This document shows positions 11,700 to 23,835 of a stretch of DNA of 64,000 nucleotides, one piece after another. The notes under the pieces are model-generated. The model was not told the origin of the DNA and did no database searches. It worked only from the letters and a program-made list of their open reading frames with translations. Origin of the DNA: Calvatia gigantea (lineage: Eukaryota > Basidiomycota > Agaricomycetes > Agaricales > Lycoperdaceae); NCBI GenBank assembly GCA_025093985.1, contig JACAAK010000002.1, positions 3,348,001 through 3,412,000 of the forward strand, read 5' to 3'. Both the position numbers and the translations under genes were made by a program. Position 1 is the first letter of the stretch, and every line of letters starts with the position of its first letter.

Positions 11700-13700
11700 T
11701 TGATACACCATGGACGGTTCGCCCTCTGGGCCGGAAACCACCTTGAGCTGGAGCATGAGGGGACCGTCGAAGATACAACGTGAAAATACGGGTCGACTTT
11801 CAGCCTTCTCACCATCAAGGGAGCACCAAGGGGCAAGGCGCACAACTAGCGAGATAGTGTTCTGTGATACTTGTGCACGTAGGCGTCAAGACCCCAAGTC
11901 CTGGGTTTAACTGTTGGTTTTGCCGTTGGTGTTGGCGCTCCCGCCATCAAGACAACCCTGGATCAGGCGCCGTCGCAGAAATGCCCTGCCACGTGGAAAG
12001 AATTTGGATCATGACTCGCAAGACTGGGACGTGGATGTCTGATCTCTGCTGAGCTTCTGTGGTCATGGGGAGAACAGAGGAGAGGTAGAGGATTTGAACC
12101 AATTTCGGGAACTCGGTGAATCTAGATTTCCGAATACCACGCAGACCATTACACCAGTCCAGAAATGTCATGGTTCACTCGTGGAACTTGAGCCGTGGAT
12201 GGAGTGTAACATATAACTGGTGTATCCTCGTGGTCGCGTCAGAGGATAGCAGAGGAAGTTCACCGAAGGTTGTAGCATCAAAGTGTCTTCCTAGACAAAA
12301 TCTCGGCCAGAATATACGGGACATCGACGAATCTGCCCGGAATGCATGGTTGAGGCGCTCAATTCAGAAAAGCCCTGGAGACAGCAAAGAATCCAATGGA
12401 AGACGTAAATCTTGGGGTCTCGAGGCTACAGCGGTTGTTGGTGGTGGGAATGCAGTCGTAGCGAAAGTTGCTCCTTGGGACGGTCGGGGTAGCCTTCACT
12501 AATGCTCTTTGTGAATACGAGATAGGGCAAATATGCGAATTGCTGCGTACCATTGTGAGTCAACCCGATAACTTCCTCAGCCGCGACTAGCCCCAAGCAT
12601 GGAAACAGCAGTACACGTCTAACAGAGGCCCCCAGGTGTTTACGACCAGACTTCCGAGGTGAATGCTTCTTGGACATCGCCCATGCAAATTTTGGTCAAT
12701 AGGTGCATAAAGTCCACAGGCGACAATGGCAGTCTCTAAGGAAGTGTCTAGGTCCTAAAGAGTGATCCAAACTGCTTCAGGACCAGCCATGTTCCAGAGC
12801 GCCATGGGCCGAAAAGGTCGTGAGCGGGCTATCTACGTCTGCCGTGCCAACTGTGAAACTTGCGTCGGCCAATATCTGTTGCGTCGGCCATCTGTTTAAC
12901 CAAGGTTGAGTTCCAGGTCATCAAGGTATTGCGAGGAGCGTGTAAAGTATGTTTTGACGCAGGATTCAGATGCAAATGTCGTGGTTACCGAATACGCAAA
13001 GTTTATTCAAGTTTGTCCGGTCGCCTGATCTCACCCTCGCCCCTCCCGCGTTTCTTCGTCCTCGTCCTGTCTCTTTCCAGTGTGCTAAATTCCCCGAAAC
13101 TTAGGAAGTGGATCATTAACACCAGCGGCTTGTGCGCTAAAGTCGGCTATAATATACCAAGACACTGTACCGGCAGATGTTGCCGCCCCCTGGCCCTTCA
13201 CCGCCTAGCCCTTTCCTCATAGAGTCAACGTGTTCCAATCGCTGAGATTTTCTGAGAAAGTCCTCTATGGCGAGAACGAGTCTCTGGATCCTTGCACCAG
13301 AACCTGGGGGTGGACACTAGAATCTCAAGATCGCACCGCTGACAGCACCATGATGCCTGAAAGTTGAACATTAGACGTGCGCCGCTGATAAAGATGAACC
13401 GTAGCGCTCACGTTCCAACCAAGTTGCAGCCGTGAGTGTAAAATTGAGAATCTCCGGATGTTCAGCTAATTTCCCTTCTCTCGTTAAAAGGCTGCTTCTC
13501 TAGGACCGAATGCACCTAACGATGGTCTGGGAATCCAATAAAAAAGGGACGTTGGACAGTAAACATAGTTCTACTACCAAATCCATGACACCTTAGAGGT
13601 GGAAACAGATACAGCGCATACTTTCTTAATCCGCTAATATCCTGTGAATTTATTCCAACACATCTACTAAGTTACCGAAAGCGCGAAAGAGGCGAGGGTT
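11700..13700. other. Stretch without a supported gene
   Basis: Only short frames are present. A plus-strand frame of 120 codons at 12860-13222 has no recognisable domain. A tRNA-like sequence near 12085-12160 does not fold properly (see rejected items). Confidence 0.4.
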
Positions 13701-13723
13701 TCCTCGATCTGCAAAACAATCTT

Positions 13724-14190
13724 CTATATCCTCTCCCTACTCCTCATGTTTGGCGACCTCTTGCAAGCAAGGTAATATGCGAACCATGGTATTCCCCCCT
13801 CATTTTCTGACGACCGTTTACGATTGGTTGACTTCTGCCATTCGTACCTCCAGGTAAATGTCTCGGTATCCCCTCCTTCGCATTGAATAGGGCCACTGGG
13901 TAAGTACCACGGCCTCTCTTGTTGAATCCAAACATAGGTTAACCTGTCCAGGTGTCCATGAAAGTGGCCGTACATGACCCTGGTAGTGGAGATGAAACGC
14001 AGCATGCTTTCGGGAGATAGATAACCAAGGACAATATCCATTAATTCAAGCGGAAGTGCCAGAATTCAATGCCTTGATGTTGTTCCCGTCCAGCATTGCG
14101 AATTGAATCCGTGGATAGTTTTCAGCCAAACCGACTGCCTCTCTAATTGGAAATACACCAGGATGTTTGAAGACCCACATATTCCCTCTT
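13724..14190 (-). pseudogene. F-box protein fragment, duplicate copy 1 (frame broken)
   Basis: The minus strand encodes MGRGNMWVFKHPGVFP near 14187, then an F-box helix (LALPLELMDIVLGYLSPES followed by MLRFISTTRVMYGHFHGHL). The paralogous copy at 45748-46083 reads straight from the same N-terminus into the F-box. In this copy about 13 bases are missing upstream of the F-box, so the two parts are in different frames. The downstream part (ERPWYLPSGPIQ...ETFTWRYEW) is still open. The unknown gene at 14195-15060 ends immediately upstream in the same orientation; whether the two form one transcript is not settled. Confidence 0.55.
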
Positions 14191-14194
14191 CCCA

Positions 14195-15060
14195 TCATGC
14201 GTCTTCTAGAATCTCCTCGCCAGATTTACCCTCTTGCGTGAGCAATTCCAACCACCACTTTTCCAGTTTAAACTCATCGACGTCCCCAGTGTCTCCCCCA
14301 ACATTAGTGCCAAAGTTGAAGTCCGCAATCTTCCCCCATTGCACGCTTGTCTGATGCGTCCGCCAGACAGGTCCGTAATCCACGTTCGGAAATGAGGCGC
14401 ACCGGAATTGCCCACCAAGGGCGAGTACAAGCTCATAAAACACATGTGCCTTCAATCCGGGGACCAGGCTTTGCAAGATGAGGAGCGCGCAGAAGCTGAT
14501 GAGGATACAATCCTGTCCGACACCGTCGTGAAGCACCTCGTCACGGTCTCTAAGCACGAGGTAGACTCCGTCCTCCGGAAAGCCATACGGCCGAAGGTGG
14601 AACACATACTTGATTGTCTTTTCATTCAGCACCTCTGGTTCTTTAACTGCATGAGATGCCCCCTATGGCCTGTAGATAACATATGCTCACCAGTTACTAT
14701 ATCCTCTGGTTTAACAAGCTGCCCGTCTTCATCGATGTCCCAAGGAGTCACGAGAACATAATCTCGCACTGCGTCAACGTCTTCATATATGTATTCCAGG
14801 CCGTCCCGCACTGCATTGGAAGGCACCCGCCTTCTTTTGTGTGCGATTTTCTTGTAAGCGCTTTCGGACTCATGATAACCCTCATCTGCTTCGGAATCTA
14901 TCTCTTCTTCCGAATCCCACATGTCCTCCCCTCTGTGACGACCAGAGATGTACTCCGCAAACTACAAAGTTTTATTCTAGACTATCGATCGTTGTCGCCA
15001 GAATAAAAATGTAGGAGGCCAACCTCAGTTCCATCTCTCATAAACCTCCACCCAGTTACT
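14195..15060 (-). CDS. Spliced gene of unknown function, duplicate copy 1
   Basis: Minus-strand exons can be joined. One near 15060-15000 carries LKSNWVEVYERW. One is open from an AG at about 14957 and reads EYISGRHRGEDMWDSEEEID through KKIAHKRRRVPSN to the acidic VTPWDIDEDGQLVKPEDIV. After a 44-nt intron (GTGAGC...TGCAG, about 14650-14693) comes a third with VKEPEVLNEKTIKYVFHLRP and FYELVLALGGQFRCASFPN. Its last exon stays open to a TGA overlapping the ATG of the following F-box ORF. A paralog at about 46110-46890 confirms the exon boundaries but is broken. I do not recognise the family. The upstream start is not resolved. Confidence 0.45.
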
Positions 15061-15334
15061 TTTAAGCTGCGCGTAAACTCGTGGACAATGAGCCTGAGGA
15101 CTGAGTGATCACGTACCGCACAAAAGGTATTTATCCAATGAAGGCAAATAACCCAAGCAGAGTACTTGAGAGGATGTGTCGGAAGACTAAACGTGATGAT
15201 AGCGAATAGTGATGAGTGAGAAATGAGCAGGGGAACAAGCGAGTGGGGTCTAGGTAACGACGAGGGCATGCGTACCTACCAACAGGACAGACGTTTGATT
15301 AACGGATCGGTCGATCTGGCTCCCTGATTTTAAT

Positions 15335-16685
15335 GATTAGGTAACAATTATGAAAAATAGTAAACAATCAACGATCAAGCCTTCGCCTGCAGAATCATTG
15401 CCTCGTTCTTACGCCCAAAAATCGTGGACTCGGCCTGCAGAGAGTACCTGGGCCGTTAGAACGTAAAACCAGCTGCTTCAACACAGCGGAGTCGGTATGA
15501 TTTTAACCCCTACCTCTGGCCAACATGAGTTTTGTATTTCAATACAAGCAAGCACCCCGCAATAGGTGCAAAGCCTCACAAGAACCGAGGTGTGTGGCGA
15601 CCCAGTGCGTACGTTAGGTATTTCGTTCCAGAAACAATATTTACCAGGACGTAAGTGTGTAAGACTGGCTTACGCCAGATATCGGAAGACGAATATCACT
15701 GCATGAACGAACTGGGAAGGAGATAAAAGGCGAGTTGGATTGGCGTGATAGTCTTTATTTTTACCACGATGTCCGAGTACACACTCAAGTTCACTGCACC
15801 TCCGGTTCTCCACTTTAGTGAGGCAGACCTAAGATCCTCGACAGCGGCCTTCCATGGGAGTTACGCTGTGCTCTTGTTCACTCCATTGAGCGAAATGTTG
15901 AGCTCCGCTGCGGGAAGGGCCCACATGAAGAAAAGTATGCCAAAGGCCTTGGGAAGCGCATAATTTCCAGCGAAAACGATACCGCATCAGTAGAGGACAA
16001 TAGCGTCAAGGTCTATGCCACATGAAGGGCCAAGACACCTGCGATACTTGGCATTAACGCTATTTTCAATCCGTCGTAATGTTCAATCCGTGGCGATGTC
16101 CGCCGAATGGGATAAGTCAAACTCACTAGTTTCCCGAGGAATAAGCAGAGTGGAACATAAACAGGATGGTACCGCTGTCGTTCGCTCACCAGCGCGTTTG
16201 AGAAAAACCCCGGGGAACTTGTATACCACTGGGAGCCGCCTGGTGTTGCTCTTTCCCAAGAAGTAAAGCGTTATGTATAGCTCAAGAAACGGCTTTCCAA
16301 CGTTCCGGTTAGTATAGGAACTACGAGCCTTGAAGCTTTGAAGCTTGCAGCTTGGAGCGCACCCCTATCCCGCGGCACGGTCCAGGGATTACTAACCAAC
16401 GGTGCGCTTCCGCACCAAGAGCGGCAGACCCGGCTGACGTCTGGTCCAAACATTTTTATGTATCCCGCATTAAGCAGAATCTTTTCGGGACAGTATGCAG
16501 ATCCCGATGAATTGACGCTTGGGGAAGTACAACCACGGAATAGCAGGATTTCCAGCTATGCCCCCCAAACCAGTGTTTCAAGCGCCTCGCCGGGAGTCAC
16601 CATGCTGGTCGTGACACCCAACCAACCTGCTTCCATTGGTACTGTATAAAGCCTGCCGTTATCCACATATGAGTTGAGTTACCCG
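15335..16685. repeat. Inverted duplication, arm 2 (empty copia site)
   Basis: Reverse-complement partner of 900-1985. Its right end continues through the position where the left arm is interrupted by the copia LTR (gagttacccgctttt here, gagttacctgc next to the LTR there), so this arm preserves the pre-insertion sequence. No convincing gene lies in it. Confidence 0.7.
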
Positions 16686-17109
16686 CTTTTCACAAACCAT
16701 GACCTACTATGTGCTGAGTATACACAACTCCTTTCCTGGAGTCATGAGCAGTATTAGCGCATAGATAGCCTCGATGCGGAATAATCATCATCGGGGCTGT
16801 TCGACCCGAGCAAAATTTTCTTGAAAGTTCAATCATCACGAAGCATGGAACCCAAATCTCGTAAGAACTGCGGTCCTCGAGTCACGAACACTAAACCAGG
16901 AGGGACCATTTTATTATTCCGGAACCGTCAGACCAAACTCCCACCAAACAGGATTCAGGCTAATCAACTTTGCATGAGGATTTACTGGCTGTAGATCCAT
17001 ACCCTCGAATCGCTTCCCTCACCGTCTAACCCAATCTGTATCTCCCTGTCCCTTATAGTTATATACCGTTGGTTTCAGCATCTGAGACCCACTGCACTCC
17101 CCTCATACC

Positions 17110-19247
17110 ATGACGTCGCAGTTGGGCCCTAGCCTAGAGCTATCCTCTGCTCTCACACATCTATCATGTATCCTTGCTCTCACATATAGTGTATGGAAAT
17201 ATATTAAGGCCAAGAGGTCACCAGTACGCGGCATTTATCTTGTACCGTGCGCTCAATCCTTGACCGTTTGTAGCTGAATGGTATTCCAACCGTTGGTCAT
17301 TCAGGGGCGCTGACCTCCTACATCACGGCAATTAAATGGATTTGGCATGGGACGGAGCTGTTACAAGAAGGGTATGATCGGGTAAGGGATTCGTTCATGT
17401 GTTCGCTTGGTTCTTGGTGATAGCTCTTAATAATGTCGTCAGTACCCTGGTCAAGCATTCAAAATGGCGACAATCTCAAAATGGGTGGTCGTACTTAGCG
17501 GGAAACAACACATGGAGGATATCCGTAAGGCCTCTGAGGACGTAGTATCTTTCAACCAGGCTGCCGCTGAGGTAATTATATATCTTAACCGATTGCCACA
17601 AGGGCTTCCAACTAAAGGTTTTGAAGGTGACACAAGACAAATTCACTCTGGGATGTCGTTTAGAAGAAGATCCATATCACATCGCGACTGTCCGATCCCC
17701 CCTCACTCGCAACTTAGCCAGCAGATTTGAAGATATCAGAGATGAAATTGTTGAATCCTTCGAAGAGTACATCCCTCCCACAGAAGGTACTCCATAGTAT
17801 GTTCAGCCATCCTAACAGACTGTGGCTGAACTGTTTTGGTAATTTCAGATTGGATTGCTGTTCGCGCATACAGTACTCTTATGCATATCGTATGCCGCGC
17901 GAGCAACAGATACTTTGTTGGACTGCCCCTCTGCAAGTTCTAGCATTACACTTCAGGTCTACATTAATTCCTGACGTACTTGCTATAAGTAGGTCGGGAC
18001 CCTGGCTATTGTTCCCTCAACGAAACCTTCACCCTCGATGTTGTTACAAGTGCGGGGGTCATCAGCTGTTTTCCCAATTTTCTTAAGCCGTAAATGTCCC
18101 TCTTCTCTCTTGGTGTCATACTCACTGAAATTACCAATATAGTTTCGTGGGTCAATACATGACAACTGTACCGGGGGCCGTGAAACGGGCCCTCGATATT
18201 CTTGGGCCTACTATAGAGGCAAGACTCGCGCAGGAAAAACAACATGGAGCCGACTGGGCTGAGAGACCAGTATGCACTCGGAGCTTAGAGGCTGATCCCT
18301 CGTTTTGACGTCCATATAGAATGACCTCATTACTTGGTTACTTGACACCGCAACACGGGAGCACCATCATACTACCCGTGATCTGGTCTTACGCATTTTG
18401 AATATAAACCTCGCGGCGATCCATACCAGTACAATGGTTTGCCCTTTCTGCATCTGTTCTTGGATTCAGGCTCAAGAAGTCATCTTCAGGCCCTTGCACA
18501 CTCCGTTTATGACCTGGCCGTCCACCCGGAATACGTAGAAGACATGCGTAAAGAAGCAGAGTCCATCATCGCAGAAGATGGATGGACGAAGGCTACCATG
18601 CAGAAAATGCGTAAGATTGATAGCTTTTTGAAGGAATCTCAGAGATTAAACGCCCTCAGCGGTAGTAAGTCCTTCTCAATCGGGATTACCATACCAGGCT
18701 TATTGATCTTTCTTAAGTGCTCGTGAGACGAAAGACCCTCATAAATTGGACACTCTCCGATGGGACACTCATACCCGCCGGGACACACTTCTGTGTTGCC
18801 AGCGGTGCGATGAACAAGGAAGAAGTTGCGATACTTTGCCCCAGCCTGCGAAGCAGTTCTAATATAATTCCAATAGATATCATTTCCGGATGCCCAGAGT
18901 TTCAAAGGGTTCAGATTTGTTGAAATGCGTGACGGTACTGGGGAGCTCGATGCTATTAAACACCAGATGGTCTCCATAAGCCCGAGCATGGTTTCATTTG
19001 GCTATGGCCGTCATGCATGGTGAGTGGCAAACAGGGTACGGCGTCCGTATATTGAACGTCGCTACGCAGTCCTGGGCGGTTTTTCGCAGTCAACGAGATC
19101 AAAGCGATATTTGCTCATATCCTCCTCAACTATGATGTCCAGTTAGAAAATAGATCAATGGATCGTCCTGAGAACCAGTACTTCAAAGCCTTGGTGTCAC
19201 CTAATACGAAGACCAAGGTCATGTTCAGGAAGAGGCGTATTTTATAA
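17110..19247 (+). CDS. Cytochrome P450, basidiomycete CYP512/CYP5144-like, copy 1
   Basis: A microsomal P450 split by about ten short introns. Exon 1 (17110-17223) gives an N-terminal membrane anchor (LTHLSCILALTYSVWKYIKA); after a 50-nt intron comes IPTVGHSGALTSYITAIKW. Later exons give DPYHIATVRSPLTRNL, YSTLMHIVCRASNRYFVGL, CFPNFLKP/FVGQYMTTVPGAV, an I-helix AAIHTS, the K-helix ESQR (ExxR) in FLKESQRL, the FKGFRF segment and the heme loop FGYGRHACPGRF. The heme-ligand Cys codon is split TG|T by an intron starting just after 19020. All joins I tried stay in frame, so the gene looks intact, ending KVMFRKRRIL. Substrate unknown; members typically act in secondary or sterol/terpenoid oxidation. 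A close paralog lies at 40.2-42.4 kb. The family name is from remembered similarity. Confidence 0.85.
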
Positions 19248-19470
19248 TTACGTTTCATTTTCCGCTCTTTGTTTTAAAGCGGTGTCGCCCGCCGTCTGCA
19301 AGGTCGCGGATGGAGGTCTTTATCCTTGATTAATAGATCCAACGAGTTATTCCGCGTTTCTCACCGGGCCTTAAGTGCAATGATCTTTCAGTCATAAAAA
19401 GCGGAGGGGTATCCATTTTGCAGGACGATACTCATCCTTCACACTTGCATCTGTAATTACTTATGCAACG

Positions 19471-19719
19471 ATGTCAACTAAGTCTGACGGACCCAGCTCG
19501 GATCAGCCACTCTACTATATCCTAGATTCGGCCGGCAAATGTGATTGCAAAGAATGCAAACTTCAACGTGAGGGTTTCCTTGGCGGGCGGGCTGAGCTTT
19601 CCAGTCCTTCTCTCCGGAGGTTCCCTCCAGTTCGGGTCAGTAGCTTTGCTGGGACTCGTCTCCTTCATTGCGCTCTGAGTCATGGAGGGAGCTCTGCCAA
19701 CGGATCAATCTCAAACTAA
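19471..19719 (+). CDS. Possible first exon of an unknown gene
   Basis: An ATG opens MSTKSDGPSSDQPLYYILDS followed by a Cys cluster (AGKCDCKECKLQREG), and a possible 5' splice site (GTGAGG) follows. No following exon could be placed with confidence. The Cys cluster is the only notable trait. Confidence 0.2.
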   Translation: MSTKSDGPSSDQPLYYILDSAGKCDCKECKLQREGFLGGRAELSSPSLRRFPPVRVSSFAGTRLLHCALSHGGSSANGSISN

Positions 19720-20521
19720 GTTTGTCCCTGGGTCCTAACAGCATGGTCCCTGCGGGGCTGCTCCTCATGATCACCCGGACCCATACGCATCATGTTGTCC
19801 TTCCACGTCATGGCTTCAAATGTGAGTGTTATCAGGCCTTTCATTTTTTGGCCCCCAGAATTTTGGTGCCACATTAGGCGTACTTCGTCACAGGATGCCC
19901 TCACCTTTCTCCTCGAGAACCGGGACTCGCCGAGCACTCCGTACCCAAAGGCGTGAATACCACCATGTTGGTTAAGCCCAAGAATGCAGTGTAGCGGCAC
20001 AATGGGGCAGAGGAATGGTACCGCTTGGACTCTTCTATTAGTTCGTGCACATCTCGGTTAAAAGACAAGTCTTGAGTAATTGATAGACCTCTCGTCAGAG
20101 GCATCTTCCGACTTCGCGACTTGCCCGTAAATACTTCGGGACCGTAATGGCATTCTTATCGACTTATGACTGGTTCAAACTTAAATCTTACGAGATTGGG
20201 TCACTCCTGATGGCACCCTCAACCCAGCTAGTAAGTACCTTGATCGGAGTTCGTACGATACTTAGCTAACGAGGCAACAAAATAACTGCGTGATGTCAGT
20301 CACGTCACAGGTTTTGACAGAACAGATGGCATTCCTGGACCGAGATCCTACGCGAGGCGAAACTGCGAGGGTAGTGTCTCCCACTCGATAATGTATAGCG
20401 CCGCTTGTGGATTTTGTTAAGAGGGGGTGGATGGTTCGTATAGTCTGGGTCGGATTTTTGTGGACCAGAGATTTCACCGTTACCCGTTACCGGCGCCGCC
20501 GGAAATATAGTCGGAATGTTC

Positions 20522-23411
20522 TTATCGGGGTGGGAGGTGCGGCTTGGTTGGTGGGCAGGTAGTGAAAGATGGCGTGATAAAGAGGTTTGGGTTTGGTGCG
20601 GGCCTAACAACTCTATCAAAGGCTTCAAGACACAGACGAGTAATTTGCCCTTTGGCATCTCCAACGTTTGATACCGACAAGTTTCGACGCCATTTTGACT
20701 TGAAGAATTCTTGCTCTGGGCTACCTTCTAGTCGTTTGAATACTGTCCGGCGTCCATTAGTTTCCCAACATAGTAAATTAGGCCGTGGTACATCCTCCGC
20801 GGACAAACACCCAAGGAAACGAGGGTAGTCGTGTAAAAGGGTCCGTAGCTGGAGAAATGCGGGCGCTGGGGCTTCTATGGCTAGTGTTCCGCTGCGGCTC
20901 GATCCCCTAAGATTGGTGGAAATTGGGATAAACGCGACGCAGCTTGTGGGTACGGTGGATTTCAGCCTTGTCCGAGACTCATATTGTGGTAGACAACTCA
21001 CACGGGAAACCACATAGGAATTTAAAAGGCTGAGGGTATAGCTTGACTGCAAACGGTTCGCATTGCGTTGTAAATGCCCCGGCACCAAACTTGGTACTAC
21101 CTATTTGAACGTTGGTCTCGAGGAAGTCGGGGTCTTGTTTCCGGTTGTTCAGCAGAGACATATGCCCTATTTCGTGTGAAAAGTGAGGGTGTTAGCACGC
21201 GCACCAGTGCCAGCTTAAGCGAAAGCGGCCAACGGTGCTAGTGAGGCCTTGAGAAAAAAGCAAATAATAAATTATTTGAAATTGCGGTTGGTGTGATGCA
21301 CCCATTTCGGGATAAACCGACGTTTCGTTCCATCGATTTCATCCACAGCAATGAACACACCGACGCCGTCCCTCCTCTCGCTTTCATTCTCCCACAATCT
21401 AGTGCAACATACGGCGCATTCCTAACGGCCATGATTCCCTACTTGCTGTTATGTCCACCAAATTTTGGCCAGTCAAAAGCGGGAACGCACGAAAATTGAA
21501 TAACACACAGTGCGACTTGCAACTGAACCAAGTTGCGACCAATTAAACGAGGATGGAATGGAGGGTTATTCCTGGAGGATACAAGAGTCTATTGGTTGGG
21601 TGATTCAAAGTCGGTGCGTAGCCACAGTCTACCGCAATTATCACCCTCATCCATCAAGAGACAGATTTTGTTGTATCTGTGCCTCGTTTCCACAGTCTGA
21701 AGTATTTTTCAGCGTTACACGCCAACCTCTCGGACGTCGCTTTCAGAGCTTGCCCTTCGGAACGCGGGAGCTTCTCTGGTCGTTGATGCCTTCGTCCAAC
21801 CAAACGGAATAGTCTCAGGGCAAAGGTCGAAACGATGAACATTCTAAAGAAAACTCTCTTGAGTCGTTTTTCTGGTCGTTGATCCAAGCCCAGCACAGCG
21901 TCGCGGTTTGAGTCGTTCACATATTTTCCATCCCTGTCCTTCGTGGTTCTTTCCACTTCTTGCAGGCAAGGCATGGGTTTCTGTCCTCGGGCTGAGATGC
22001 GAGGCAGCTCAACCACCTTGGCCGCCGGGTCGCTCACTTGGAAGCCATCCACTTCGATACTAGTTTTGAAGTCAACCTTTGGGCACCCGGGTATTGTGGT
22101 TCTTGAGCTCTTGACATTTGACACTCGCACTTGTGCGTCGTGGTTTGACCCATTCTTATCGCCGGCGTTGGATTGTATTTTCATTTCAGGTACTTAGGCA
22201 GGATTGGCGCCCACCTTAAACGTGTTGGGGCCACTCTTCTTGATGGGTCGGCCCTTGAAGCAGACAGTCTTGCTTCTCTACATCACAAACATCACAGAAC
22301 AATCAGTCTTCATCTGCAGTGGTGGTTCGAAAATGGGAGGTTAACTCGACTCACATCATTCGGCCCCCTTATATCCGTACGGTCCCGTTTCGGCGCTACG
22401 GTGCCATCAACAGTTTGATGCCTCCAAAATAGCAATCTGACTTGGATGGGGCGTGCGAGATTCCGGGGTTAGTGGGAAAGCGCCGAGAATCATGCGGAAG
22501 GGTGGAGGACTGATGACTGGGATGGTGTACGTGTTGCGGTTGAGATAGGTGGAAGACCCCTCGCTCAACACCCAACTTTCCTATATTTCTTGCGCAAGCT
22601 TTGACGGAATTGCCACTGCTACAAACTAGGTGATGCACCATTGTCTGGTTGGTGGTTCAGTGCTTGGATGCCTTTCAGCAGGACCGTTCACCCCGGTTAC
22701 GCCAGACGCTTACCAAGCTGCTTGTTGTGAGAGGTTGCACCTTCCTTGCGTACGTGCGTTCCGTCGTGTGGTCGGCAGGGGCTGCCGCATCTAGAGCACC
22801 GTACCAAAAGACTTGGCGTCTGGAATGCGCTATTCCCCTGGTGCTATTGGAGGTGTTCGATCGGGATGAAGGATCGTAGGTGTTGGGGGATTGGGCGAAA
22901 AGGGCGAGGATGGGTTGCCGAGCGTTGTAAAACGACATTCTTCTGCTCCTCGAGGACAACGCTCAGGAGAGAGGATCGTTGTCCCGGAGGTTATTCTTGG
23001 CGCTCAGAGTGGTTGAAACAAAGCCGAGGTTCTAGGAGACGTTGAGGGAGGCGCGACCGGAGTCGTTCAACTCGAAAGCCGCCTTTCTGGTCCAAGAACA
23101 GAGGTTACTTGAGTGACCGCGATCGCGTTGAGAAGCTGTTGACAATTCTGTCCTATTGTCGGAGTCAATCCGGTGATGCGAACGTTTGATATTTTTGACA
23201 TACTGCGCCTCTTCGACAGGCGGGTATTCCTGCTTCCTTCCTTTCTTCGTCGGTTTGTTGTCCATCCTCTTTTCCTCGGCTTCCAGGATTGTCGCGCGGT
23301 TGTTTGCCGAACATCAGATGTGAAATGACGGATCAGGAAGTTGGATGGTTCATCGATAAAAATAAACAAATACCCCATGCCATCACCCTTCACGTTACTC
23401 AACATACGCAA
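20522..23411 (-). CDS. Possible minus-strand spliced gene or genes, unknown
   Basis: Four minus-strand frames look more protein-like than their plus-strand overlaps: 23032-23411 (KGDGMGYLFIFIDEPSNFL), 22675-22959 (MSFYNARQPILALFAQSPNT), 21654-22184 (SIEVDGFQVSDPAAKVVELP) and 20522-21088 (188 codons, RTLLHDYPRFLGCLSAEDV). Their order suggests one or two multi-exon genes, but I could not connect them by clear splice sites. No domain is recognised. Confidence 0.25.
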
Positions 23412-23835
23412 TGCGGTGAGGCAAAGAGAGAGAGGATTCTTTGTCGAGTGGAAAGCAGCAGAATTTTATGACGTGTAACTCACCAAACCCTAGCACATTT
23501 TCAAGTCGCCTGTGCCATTCTCTCGGCTATCACTATCGCAGTACCTTGACAAAAGGAAAACTACGCGCAATGCAATTCGTATCAACGGTCATACCTCAGG
23601 GATTCGAGGTTGCAGTGGTGTATCTCGCGGAGATTCTCTCTGTCGGCCCGGCGCGACGTTTAAACTCCAAAGGATAAAGCCGTGGCGCAATACAATTCCC
23701 GGACACTTAACAACCTCCCCACCTCTCACTCACCATCTTCGCCCTTCCTCTGCCCAATACACCACTCCACACTACTTTCCTTCCTTTTTTCCTCGACCTT
23801 CTTTCCGTATTTGAATACAATAAGCAGACCCCTTC

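Noticed and set aside
12085..12165. tRNA-like sequence on the minus strand (TGGTGTAATGGTC and GGTTCAAATCC)
   Set aside because: The D-loop-like and T-loop-like parts are present, but no 7-bp acceptor stem, T-stem or anticodon stem can be paired. At most a tRNA-derived relic.
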